Shown here: one piece after another, positions 51,053 through 61,982 of the stretch | Layout: each line of letters opens with the position of its first letter | Numbering within the stretch: the first letter of the stretch is position 1 | Assembly: GCA_019828545.1 (NCBI GenBank) | Contig: JACVRA010000174.1 | Location: forward strand, 62,001 to 126,000 | Origin: Paracamarosporium sp. OC-R06-R3 | Taxonomy: Eukaryota > Ascomycota > Dothideomycetes > Pleosporales > Didymosphaeriaceae | Reading direction: 5' to 3' | Length of the DNA stretch: 64,000 nt | The notes under the pieces: model-generated | Seen by the model: the letters and a program-made list of their open reading frames with translations, nothing else | Told to the model about the DNA's origin: nothing | Databases searched by the model: none | Made by a program: the position numbers and the translations under genes

Positions 51053-52488
51053 ATGAAAATTAACATTCATCGAATAGAACAGGATTATATGGTATACTAC
51101 CGCACCGTAGGTGAAAACGAACCTAAAGCTATTGTGTCAGCAGATGACCTCGTTTCGCGGCTAGAGGAAGACGAAGAGAGGGAGAGGAAAGCGGTCTGCA
51201 TAATCCAAGGATGCGATGCTCATCTGACAACCAAGTTGAAGGAGTTTCGTCCTAGATTTAGCGAATTCGTTGAATTCGTGCATAGACCCCTAGATGAGAG
51301 GACATCCATACAATACAGGGGTTATAAGAACTACGCAATAGGTGAACCTGAAGCCGTTCAGATTAATGGAAAATACGACTTCCATCTATGGAATGAGGGA
51401 AATGTCTGTTTGAAAGCTTTTGGAAGGAGTGCTGGTCAGAAAAGCTTAACGGGAAGCGAGAAGCAGTTACGACAGCGTCTTCCGGCTCGCATATCGTATT
51501 TTCGGATTACTCATTATTGCTGTCAGTAGATTTAGGAGTATTTTCGTGGCGAAGGGATGCTGACTGAAACGTAGACGTCTTCCTGATCCAACACCTGCAT
51601 TCCGATGTTCCATTCGAATTACAGTCGTCAGGACTGCACAAAGCTCCGATATTCGTACGCGTACCACTGGAATCAAGCAGTGGGAGTTTGATTTTACCTC
51701 AGGTCTTCTCCAAAGAGAGGTACAGTCTCTTCGAATCTTTGAAAACAATCTTCCAACATGATTGGCACTTTGATGTCCTATTTCCCATCAGTGCAATGCA
51801 TTTTTACAGTAAAACAGACCCCTATACAGTAATATCGCATGACGCAATGCTCTACATCTTTTCCAACTCTCTCTGGGCCACCAACCTTCGATTACTCGAC
51901 TCCTGTATCCAGTACACCAGTTTCCGGGATCTTCGCGACCCCCAAACAGAAATAAACGAGCAATTACACGACTACCGCGAAGCTCTCGAGTTTATCCACA
52001 ATTCTACCCGTGAGGCCTTAAAAGCTGCTCCTAAGGACGCCTTAGAATACTTCAACAAGCTCAAGGATGATCTGGCAAGAGAGGACATCGATGTCCACAA
52101 CCCCGTAGAATTCCTCGAAACCACAAACAAGGAAGCGGAAGACGTTCAAAAGTTTCTTGCAGAGACGTTTCAGCTGCTTATGAGTTCAATGAGCGTGAAG
52201 GAAAGCCGTCTTGCTGCTGAGCAAGCTTCTCGGACGACGGTGCTTACGTACTTGGCTATCTTGTACCTTCCGATGACCCTTTCGACTGGGATTTTCGGCA
52301 TGAATATACAAGAGATTAATGGAGGGCCCGTTAAGTTCTGGGCTGCGCTTGCTGTATTCGTAGTCTTGGTGGTTTTGACGTTCCCTATCTACTATCTCCT
52401 GAAAGGATTGGAAAGCTGGAAGAGGGCCAAGAAAGAGGCGAAGCAAAGGAAGAGGAAGAATATGGAGATGAATTTTAGGGAGGTGTGA
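51053..52488 (+). CDS. CorA-like divalent metal transporter, apparent frameshifts (possible pseudogene)
   Basis: The C-terminal half is a clear CorA-type magnesium transporter: long helical domain, first membrane helix TYLAILYLPMTLSTGIFGMN with the GMN signature, and second helix FWAALAVFVVLVVLTFPIYYLL; a basic tail follows. The N-terminal half starts at 51053 and reads YDFHLWNEGN in one frame, but family-like sequence continues in another frame from about 51418 (FWKECWSEKLNGKREAVTTA, then SGSHIVFSDYSLLLS). A one-base shift therefore seems to lie near the four-T run at 51418-51421. A second one-base mismatch occurs at the putative 49-base intron 51526-51574, because the next exon (DVFLIQHLHSDVPFELQ) needs one more base. 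Either two real indels inactivate the gene, or there are assembly errors, or an unusual splice. Everything after 51574 is intact. Confidence 0.65.
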
Positions 52489-52945
52489 CAATATTGAGTT
52501 GTAGTAGTGCTAATAGTCTGCTACGATGTCTATGTTCACGTACCAACAGTCGCACACCTAACATTTAGGTATCGGTATAACAAAGAAATGAAGGTGCACC
52601 ACCTCTTCCATTCCAGCCACATTGAAGATATGGAAACATTCCTTCTTGTCATTGAAATCTAGGCTAGTACTCTCGTGAACGATGGTATACAACAATCTCA
52701 TGCTCAATCTTTGTGGTACTACAACCCGTTTCAGAATGCTTCTCTACTCTGCTGCATCGGGCGCATCGGGGTCTTCACTCAGATTCTGATGCTTCTGACT
52801 CTTGTCCCTCGATGTCGACCTTCAATTCTCTGTGAATCATACACCTCTAGCACACTAGACTCATTAGTCTTGCGGCCACCGTTGGAGTACAGGAATACGA
52901 CATTAGTGGTAGAATCGACGAGCTTTAGCCACTACGATGAGTCGA
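52489..52945. other. Convergent 3' spacer
   Basis: Between the CorA-like gene (plus) and the macrodomain gene (minus). No coding signal of its own. Confidence 0.45.
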
Positions 52946-55900
52946 TTAAAGAGCGTTGGGTTTGGTACCCCGGTTGCATATCGGGCAGCGGTCGTACCAA
53001 TTTTCATTATGAGTTGCGCACCCTGTGCAATACCAGGTGTACGATGCTTGGCTCAGGGAGTCGGAAGTTGACCTATGCTGGGCTACTGGAGGTAACCTAT
53101 CCGACTCCTTAATCGTGGTCCACGTAAACTCCTGACCGGCCACAGACGTAATCAATCCAAGAGTACGAAGGTGTTCGATTGCCTCAGTAACGTTCGCACG
53201 CGTCTCGTTCAACTCGATGGCCAGTTCCTTTTCATGGACAGATGCGTTTCGATCTCGCGGAAGAGAATCAATGTGAGTAAGAATGCGATGTTCTAGGAAG
53301 CCAGGGAAGACAGGGTCAGACGTTGGCCCACTTCCGTCTTCCTTTGCATTCAGTGACGCTGACGCCATTGTCAGTCTTGCGATACGGTCTTCAAGATCTT
53401 CTGTACGTGTTTCATTAGTCGCTGATCCAGATCTCCTCTCGGGTATATCTGTAGGCACTGAAGGGAGATCAAGTTCAACGGATCGTTCCGTGTCTGACTG
53501 TCTGCGAGCGTGGTCTGTTGTGCTATGGAGCCCTTCGGATGAATAAACGTCGCTGAAGTCCGCAGTTGCAGCACGGTCGAGGCTTGGGTGTGGTTGTTCC
53601 TTTTGGTTCCAACGTTCCGTCAACGCTTTGAGATCTCCTCTGAAATCATACCGCGCACTCGGGTCAGGATGAGACTCCAAATCTTGACTGCCAACGCTTG
53701 GGCTGTTTCCTGCAGCGTGTTTCAGTCTCGTCAACAACATCTCGCAGTCCGTTTGCGATCGAAGTCTGAGCTTGACGCGACTTCCAGCTCCGTCCTTCCA
53801 GCCAAGTTCTGTATTGGCATTATCAACAAGGATTTCGGTACTGGAGGGTTGACTAATGGTTGAAAGAGGCGTGAGCGTCAAACGGGTGGGTAGCTTCGCA
53901 ATATTATCGAGGTCTCTCTCGCGTATCATGAGTGCACCTCGAGCTAGGTGCAAAGTCGGTTCTAGTGCTTGGAAGCTCTGCCAGCCAGTCGACGGATCCG
54001 ACCAAATGTGTATTCTTGAAAACTTCCTTTCAGGCTGGCTCGAAGTCGAAACGATGACTTCAATATTGTACACCGTATATTCTGGGATATTCCTTCTAAG
54101 TCCTAGTGATGGCTGATTACTCACAAAAGGCCTGTCTCGATCTGGATCGCGGAAGCTTTTCTCGACGGTATGGAGGAGTTCCAAAGCCAGGGGGAACACA
54201 TCCGGGATCTCCACCTGGGCTTGGGTACTATCTTCAAAACGAAGCGAGTGTACAGACTGGTCGGTCTTCATGTAAAGATGCCGTAGAACCTGTGCTGCTA
54301 GGCGATAGCCATTATCGCAGAGGTCCTTGCCTTCCGAGTAGATTTTGGACATATCACTGCAAGTGGGGCAACCTTGTGCATGTGTTTCGAAGGCGATGAG
54401 AAGATCCTCTTCACTAGGTTCTAGTGATCGCTTGTTAGAAGTAACAGGTTGTTTCCCAGATGTCACTTTACGAAGTGCTTCTCCGAAGGTGCCAAACAAG
54501 GTGCGAGATGGTGGAGAAGACGGATTGTTGGGTGCAAAAACACTCTCGGATTGACCGTCGTTCAGATCGAGCGGTGGGAAGTAAATCGGTATAAGCGATT
54601 TGTACATGAACTCATCGCTGGATGAATAAACCTGGAAAGCAAAATTCGTATTAGTGTCTCTCTTAGTTACAAGAAGGAAGTAGGATGTTACTCACCACAA
54701 GGACAATCTTCTCAATCGGATTACTTTCGTCCATGTATTCGAGAAATCGCTTGACTTCTTCTATTGCAATTGCCGCAGAGTCTCGTCTGGGATAATTGAG
54801 CATGCCTGGACATGGTTAGCGGCTGATTTGAACGTTTGTATAAGATACCATGCGATCGAGCTATGTGGGTACTACTTGGCAAAGGTTTTGCCTAGAATTA
54901 CTTACCAGTTCCAAGCGAAGGGATCGCTATTGAAGTGGCCTTCAGATAACTTGCCATATGAAGGATTTTTCTGTACATTTCACGTACAATATCCTTTGTA
55001 TCTGATCGATACACCTCAGGTGGTATGGCATGCAGAACGTGCTTGACGGGCAAAGAGTAGCCTCCTGTCAATACGACCTCTCCCTCGTTGCATGGCGCAT
55101 GGTTCGCACATTCTTCTTGTAAATCGAGACCGCCACCTAGGAAGACAGTGCGATCTAGTCTCCCCATGCCTGAGAAATGTGCATCGGTGCTATTGACTGT
55201 CTCTCCGTTAGCGTTTGTGTGGAAAAGATTGCTTTACCTTTGACCTACCGAGAATATCAACCTCCAATTTTGTGATGTCTTCTCTTGCAAGGCAAACTAT
55301 GTAGTTGGAGTGAGTCGAAGGAATAGCTTGAGTGTTTTTCGGTTGCAAAGCACCCACTTGGTACAGGTGAGCCAGAGTCTGAACTTGATGTAGTTTTATA
55401 GTATCGGCTTGGCTCATAATTGGGCCAACTCGCTGATACTCGCGCGTTAACATGACCTCTTCGAAATGATCACGGACGCTCTGCGGTCCCCCAGTCTGCT
55501 TTGTAAGCCAAGCGCCTAATCGAATACCGAGAGTTTTCATCTGATGCGGTATAGCTACGTCGCGTTCCAGAACATCATTCAAACATTGTGCAAACTCCTT
55601 ACAGATATCGATCAGTTCTACTACTGTCAATCCCTGATAAGTCTGCATATGCTTGTTGTAGTCGTCCCATATGACCTTGTGGCTAGGTTGCCCCAGGTTG
55701 TCGTTAGCTTTGGCCAGTTCGACCATCTCCGTCATGTTGCCGCAGATTGCAAGCATAACCGAACACAAGAGGTCCAGGTATCGCATCATACGTGACAAAA
55801 GACGTTCTGCTTCGTCACCTGGGCGAAGCACTAGTTCTTCGAAGGATTCCAGAAGCACAGCGATGCTCGAGAGCTCTTGAGCAACACGTTGTGGCATATT

Positions 55901-58900
55901 CGTGGCCTCAACGCTGAACGTCTTCACTTGTTGGACAACACTGCTGACTTGGGCGTAGACTTCCTGTACCAGAGCTCTTAGTCTTGCACCGTTTTTGGTA
56001 CCACGGTTTGAGACAGCATTCTCTAAATCTTCCTGGGTGGGAGGAAAGTAGGCCGGCAAGAAGCTAGTATATGCTGCCGAATCATCCTCTGTGTAGACGC
56101 AGAATACAATGCGTTCGAATGAGTGCCTTGGGTGGGCATCAAGGAACTCGCGGGTTTCTTGAAGAGCAATTCGGCAGGCCATCCGGGCTGGAAATCCGAT
56201 ACCACCCGTACCAAGACAGCAGAACGCGATGGTCTTTAGTTTCCGGTTCATCGCCAATCTTAAAGCACTGCGATAACCTTCAGTGAGAAGATTGTATTGT
56301 CCCATACCTTTGCTGCTGGCGTAATGAGGTCTTGCAACATGAATGATGTGAGTACATGGGAGTTGATACCCCTCTGTAAGAACAGACTGAGAAACCTGCC
56401 ATACAATTAATTAATATCTCAAAGAAACAGCCTGGCTTGTCCACAAAGGTTGTTACCCCTAAAATGAGCCTTTCATGATTTGGAATAAGAGGACTCACTT
56501 TCAGCTTACTCAAACGTGAGCATTCTTCTGCAAGTCCTGGCCCTGCAGCTTTGTGGATGATGCTGTTCAAGGTCCATTCCGCTCTTGATGGAACCAATGC
56601 CCGATTGGAACTATTTACTGTAATGTATTTAAGTTAGTAAAGCTAGGATGCTGTATAATCAGTTTCACGCCTAGGAGTGAAAACCGCATTGATCTGTGCA
56701 ACTCTAAGACACACAGGGCAGTGTTCAGACCTGTAGACTTAACACAGAATCATAGATGTACGTACCGATAGCATCGACTTTTAGGCGAGTGATATCATAG
56801 TAGCAGAAGGAGATGATCTCGTTGTAGCTATTATTCGAAACATAGCTTTGGTTGTCCCGCGGCACTAGCTCTCCGGATCGATAGAGCGCACGTAAGTTCG
56901 GTATATCGGTTACGACAAGTATCGGCGAGGGTTCTCCTGTATCTTCTAGTATTGATGACAGCTCAGTTCCCGAGGATACACTATGTGTAGGGCTTGCTTG
57001 TGCAACAGCGGGCTGTGAGAGGAACGAAACCTGCTTCACACTCTGATGTTGAAGTACACTAAACTTCAATGTCTCTTTCTTTGCGTCCTTTTGACGAAGC
57101 CTGACTCTGGGATATTGTTCCTTGTCGAACGTTTGCATTGCTCTGGCCGCAAAATCTCCATCTCGGAAGTTGATGTTGCCGTTCCACGAGCCGTATCGCC
57201 TGTAGAACCGAACGGATTGAGCACCTGGTAACGACAGCAGATACGACCGGAAAGCCTCTCTTTCAGCCATATGTTCTTCAATGGCTGTTATAGTCTCTTC
57301 TGGACCATCATCCACTGATTCCTCGCTATCGTCTTCCTGGTTAGAGAACAATAGGTCTAATCTCTGCCCACTGTGATCAGGAAGAGCTCGGATGACTGAT
57401 TCGGAAAGAAGTCCTTGAGGATCGGTAGCCCTTTGCAACGGTCGGATCGCAGCAGCGGACGATGTCGTGAGGTCCGACTCAGGCAACGAGTTACTCTCCT
57501 CTTCTTCATTGCTGTCATCACTGCGATCGGTGATATCGGAAGGCCCGCTTGCAGTAGGTATCGCTGAACTGTCCGTCCCTCCACCACGAGATGCTCGCGA
57601 GCTGCCGCCGTCCGAATCATCGTCCACGTCAATAGGTAGTGAGAATGATGCTACCCTCTCTAGGTGATTTGCAATGTGGCTCTGCAAAGTACCCATGCCC
57701 TCCATATCTATAGAAGCACAACAGATTGGACACTTCTGACGTAAGTCGACAGTATTCGTCTCGCCCACTTTAACGATGCTGGCAAGTTGACCTTCGGGAA
57801 TACTGTCTCCATGATACTGTCTGAGATGCTCTTGGAGGCCAGCATCAGACTTGTACACCGCGTCGGGGTGCTCTGGACATCTCCATACTTTACGATGGCT
57901 GCTTTCATGCCTAGAAATAGAGGTCAGTGACATTCAAATCAATTGATTCTGGAGCAACGTGTTGCCCATTCTGTATAACCCCATCTGTTTGCGGGAATAT
58001 GGTAGCAAGTTACACAATTTCTGAACATCGCAGTAATTGTGGCACTAGCTACCATTTTTACTCCAAAGTACGACTTGACTTACTCAATCCAGTCTCGGCG
58101 ACTCCTGAAGAGTTGGTCAGGCGACTGGCACCCCGGATAGGTACATATATAAGGCTGTAAATCTTGTAAAACATGCGTTCTAGGACGTACATTAGCCGAG
58201 GGATTCATGTGCTAAAACACTGGGCTAAACAACAGTTCGGACATCGGATTACCCAAGTGGGGTCGAATACTCGAACTTTTGATATGGCACCAAAATAGAC
58301 ATGCTCACCTCCACGGTCGTCCTTTGCCGTATCTTGCGGGACAGATGATAAAACCTTCATCGGCTTAATAAACAAGAAAAAGCACATGATACAACAAGAC
58401 AACTCACAGTATGGGCACTCAAAGTCTTTGTCTCCATCAGCTGCCTTTGGTGGTGGAGGGAGGTCGATTCCTTTGCCAGATAGGTCCTTGACAGTAACAG
58501 CATAGCTGGTAACTGATTTAGAATCTACAATGTCATCCAAAGATTGATGATGATGAGTCGCCTCCGTGCCTGAGAGAAGGGTCTTGCCAGTCTTCTGACT
58601 TGGCGCTTGAGGAGGTAGTACGTCGATGCCAGGTGTTCCCGGCTGTACTTCGAGGGTGTCGTGCCGGTGAGGGGCTTCTGGTCGCTGGATCGCAGCCGGT
58701 GCTGGCAGTTCTTCCATAACGGTGGATATACCTAATTTGTCTCGATGACGTCTCCAGTATTTAAATTGTCTTCTACGAAGTGTGACGCCTCGCGCAAGGC
58801 GGCTAACAAGGATATCGTTCTCTTCCGTAGTTTCGCCGGCAGATACATGCGGCATCTGAAGATGTCTCACAAGCTCTTGTATATGCTGGATGTCAAAGAT

Positions 58901-59511
58901 AGCGTACTGATCGAGCAGGTCAACTCCAGTGTCAGGGTCTTTGGGTCGGTAGGAAGCTGCTTTAAGTGACCTGGTGCGAACAGTCGGTGCTCGAATTCTG
59001 ACGGAAATCTTGTATAGATTGTCTACAATGTCAACAATCTCTTGGAAGCGCATGATGAGTTCGGTCTTCGGGGCACCAGAATCACTTCCCCCGTCCTCCT
59101 CTTCACTAAAGAAGCCATCGTCGCTGTCTCCACTATCCCGATCGGGGCCTCCTGGTCTCGACTGTTCCTCGTATGGAAGACGAACACCAGTGACAATGTC
59201 AAATGCTGGAATCATTAGATCCTAATTAGAATAGGAGTAAAAGATCAAGTACCTGCATGGAGATTCTCTTCCAGCTCCTTGAGCAATTTAGACACCTCGT
59301 TAGAAAGCAGTGGTGCGTCGCGCAGCCGATAATCTAGAGAGCTGTGACCCTTTTGGAGTGCCCCAAGATTACCGCTCCAAACCCGGAACCTTCCAAATTC
59401 ATCTTGTAGAGCTTCGGAGTCCAACGCATGACCTTCTTGAGTAGCCAGTGAGTTGAGGAGACTCTGGAAGTCACGAACGTTGGCAGCGGCGCCTAGTCGA
59501 ATTGTGGACAT
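52946..59511 (-). CDS. Giant double-macrodomain protein with C2H2-like, winged-helix-like and RanBP2 zinc-finger parts
   Basis: Ten exons on the minus strand: 59511-59253, 59205-58408, 58354-58309, 58179-58084, 57910-56766, 56617-56499, 56395-55249, 55196-54906, 54805-54696, 54631-52946; all phases agree, 1,898 residues. N-terminal fungal helical region (FGRFRVWSGNLGALQKG, SSLDYRLRDAP; 1-290). Paired zinc-finger block about 345-480 (FECPYCFIICPARYG, YICTYPGCQSPDQLF, WRCPEHPDAVYKSDAGLQEH, CPICCASI). Acidic disordered part. Macrodomain 1 about 766-940 (DITRLKVDAIVNSSNRAL, IIHKAAGPGLAEEC, CCLGTGGIGFP). Helical linker. Macrodomain 2 about 1185-1357 (EDITKLEVDILVNSTD, GGGLDLQEEC, IAIPSLGTG). Winged-helix-like segment about 1786-1844. 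RanBP2-type finger about 1868-1893 (WYCTGCATHNENWYDRCPIC). Macrodomains bind or cleave ADP-ribose; no ART domain is visible. Each macrodomain is split by introns, so unspliced frames hide it. Role unknown. Confidence 0.82.
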
Positions 59512-59898
59512 GTCTTCGATGTATCATGATGTTGCATCAAGAGATCAAATACGCACCCGGATGCGCGAAAACCACTGTTATATCATGTTATCCAAGGCAG
59601 AGTCAGTGGTAGGTGCCTGTTCGGTGCGGTGTACTCGGATTTCCTTTAGGCTAGCCGCTTCAAGGCTGACTCGACCGCGGGGTTCTGTGAGCTGAAGCTC
59701 GGTCATTCCTCCGTCCCTCACAGCCTCGACGTCTTACAAAGCTTCAGGCAACCGCGTTCTCTATTTCCTTGCACACGCAATGAGAATATCTAGGTGAACG
59801 AGTCGGCTGCACCGCCTCTGCGCATTGCCGGTTACCGAAGAGGGAAATGCTTCTCTTAACTACATTAGCCATCCATTTGCGAATATCTGAGAACAGTC
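59512..59898. promoter_or_regulatory. Shared divergent promoter of macrodomain and DUF7580-like genes
   Basis: A 387-base gap between two divergent start codons of accessory signalling-type genes. No TATA box is evident. Shared control is an inference from position. Confidence 0.4.
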
Positions 59899-61982
59899 AT
59901 GTCTGGACTTGAGATTGCCGGTCTTGGTGAGGCTGTCATTTGAACAATTGCATTCTCGTACTGATTTGTGAGCAGTGAGTGTTCTCATTTCCATGTATTT
60001 TGACGAGGTCGAAAAGGAACAGCATGGCATTTTGGGCTCAACGCAACGACTGACTGGTACCTCATTACTAGGTTCTTGGTGCTTTGCCACTTATTATTGC
60101 TGGTAGGAAGAACCCCTATCGCTCCTCGGATTACCGTTCACTGAACATCGTGCAGGCATCGAAGCATACAATGACGGTCTCGATCCTGTGAAGAGCTTTA
60201 TGCGATGGGAGCGTGAGCTTCCTCAGCTCATACGCAAGCTTCGAAATCAGCACGTACATTATGCGCAAACGATTCGTATACTCCTTGAGCCGATCACGGA
60301 CGAATTTGAGCTCGCAGAGCTCCTACAAGAGCCTGATGGAAAGCTATGGAAGGGTAACACGATGGCGAAAAAGATGTCCGAGCGGCTAGGAGAATCGTAC
60401 AATGCGTATCAGAACACGATAGGGGATATAGAGCGTATCACCAAGAAGATCGCCAGCAAATTGGACCTTGATCGGGCTGCTGAGGTATGCGACACCACCA
60501 GGCCGTTGGAGCGGAGTCCCTTACTTACGATGTTAGCTGACGCGGAACGACCTCGAATCCATGCTGGCAGCAAACCCTAAGAAGGGCAACGATCGATTTG
60601 AGTTTCGCAAAAGGGTAAAGTTCGGAATGTCCAAGAAATCAATCAAAGCACTGCTAGAAGAGCTGGACGATTGCAACAAGGAACTTGAGAGATTTACCGA
60701 CAAAAGCGAAAGGATCGAGACCAATCGTCGTAAAGCAATCAAGCCATCATTCGCAAATCGATTGCAGCGCATTCACAGATATGCTGCCACACTGCACGAG
60801 ACGCTCTCCACTTGCTGGTCTTGTGCTTGCCACTCGTCGCACAGAACCAGTCTTCAGCTGGATCAGCGTGGCGATCTCTATTTTTCAGCTCTGAAAAAAT
60901 CGGTCCAAAGCTCCAAGACGTGTTTCAAAGTATCCTTCTCTAGCGACCCGGGGGATGCTTCCCCACTATGGAATTGGCAAGCGGCAGAAATCCTAGTGGA
61001 AGAGGAGGAAGAGGACAACTTCGCGACGCTGCAGCCGCCCGCCCAGTTAAAGTAAGTAAATGTTCGCAGCATCATCATACCTACAAAGACTTGCTTGTAT
61101 TACCTCTATCAGACTGGCGATGTCGCTTACAGAACTCTCAGGATGCGGAAATCGGTATCCTTCGGGGATAAGCCGCCACCGCCTTACTCAGTGAATGACC
61201 CAGCTGGTGCTGGAGCAGATGCTCCTTCACTGCAGGAAGTCAAAGATCTTTGCGCATCAATTCAAAAGCTTCACAAGAGTTCGCCTTGCATCGGGTTTTC
61301 ATTCGATACAAAGAACAGACTGCGAGGCGCTTACACCGTGGATAACGCCGTGAAGGAGGTAGCTTCTTCAGAGTTTGTTACACTGGAGCAGCTTCTGGAC
61401 CGACCGCCTGCAACCAATGGCCAAGCGGCCAAACTCAGCAAGAAGGAGCGGTACAGCCTGGCTCTTACACTGGCAAGCAGCACCCTACAGCTGAACGCGA
61501 CACCTTGGTTCAAAGACCAGTGGTGTGCAAAGGACATTTTGTTCCATCAGACAAAAGGCGGTCCTCGCTTGGTGGATGTCGACTGTCCATATGTTGCACC
61601 CAAAGCCAAGGAACTGGTTGCTGTTACTAATGGCCGTCCAAAGCGGAGCTTCCAGAATAAGAACACGGTTTTGCTGGCGCTTGCCGTTGCCTTGCTAGAG
61701 CTATACTTCGGTGTAAACGCGGAGAATCATCGTGAGCTGGAGAAGCAACCAGCCGGAAATTTCAACCCCTGGACACTATGTGCCATGGCTTACGAATGGG
61801 CTGATGAGGAACAAGAGAACTTATCGGCAGCCTTTTCGGGTGCGGTCAATCACTGTTTACGTTGCTTTAATGATCCGAGCGCCAATCTGCAAGACGCGGA
61901 ATTTCTACAGGCCGCTGTAGAGTGTATTGTGCTCCCATTGCAAGATGAGCTCTACCAGTTCTTGGGGAAGCCAGTTCCCTGA
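59899..61982 (+). CDS. DUF7580-like fungal protein with prion-inhibition-type N-terminus
   Basis: Member of a large fungal family of unknown function often found among heterokaryon-incompatibility-type genes. Supported exons: 59899-59926 (MSGLEIAGL), 60072-60102 (VLGALPLIIA), 60156-60484, 60537-61051, 61142-61982. Exons 1 and 2 as listed are out of phase by one; a 32-base micro-exon at 59976-60007 restores the frame (591 residues), but an indel is equally possible. The N-terminal half is helical (GIEAYNDGLDPVKSFMRWER, QTIRILLEPITDEFELAELL). The C-terminal half has the DUF7580 pattern: KSVSFGDKPPPPY, DLCASIQKLH, CIGFSFDTKNRLRGAY, KERYSLALTLASSTLQLNAT, CAKDILFH, and NKNTVLLALAVALLELYFG. This looks like a degenerate protein-kinase-like fold without catalytic residues, an inference. 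It is transcribed away from the macrodomain gene. Confidence 0.75.
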
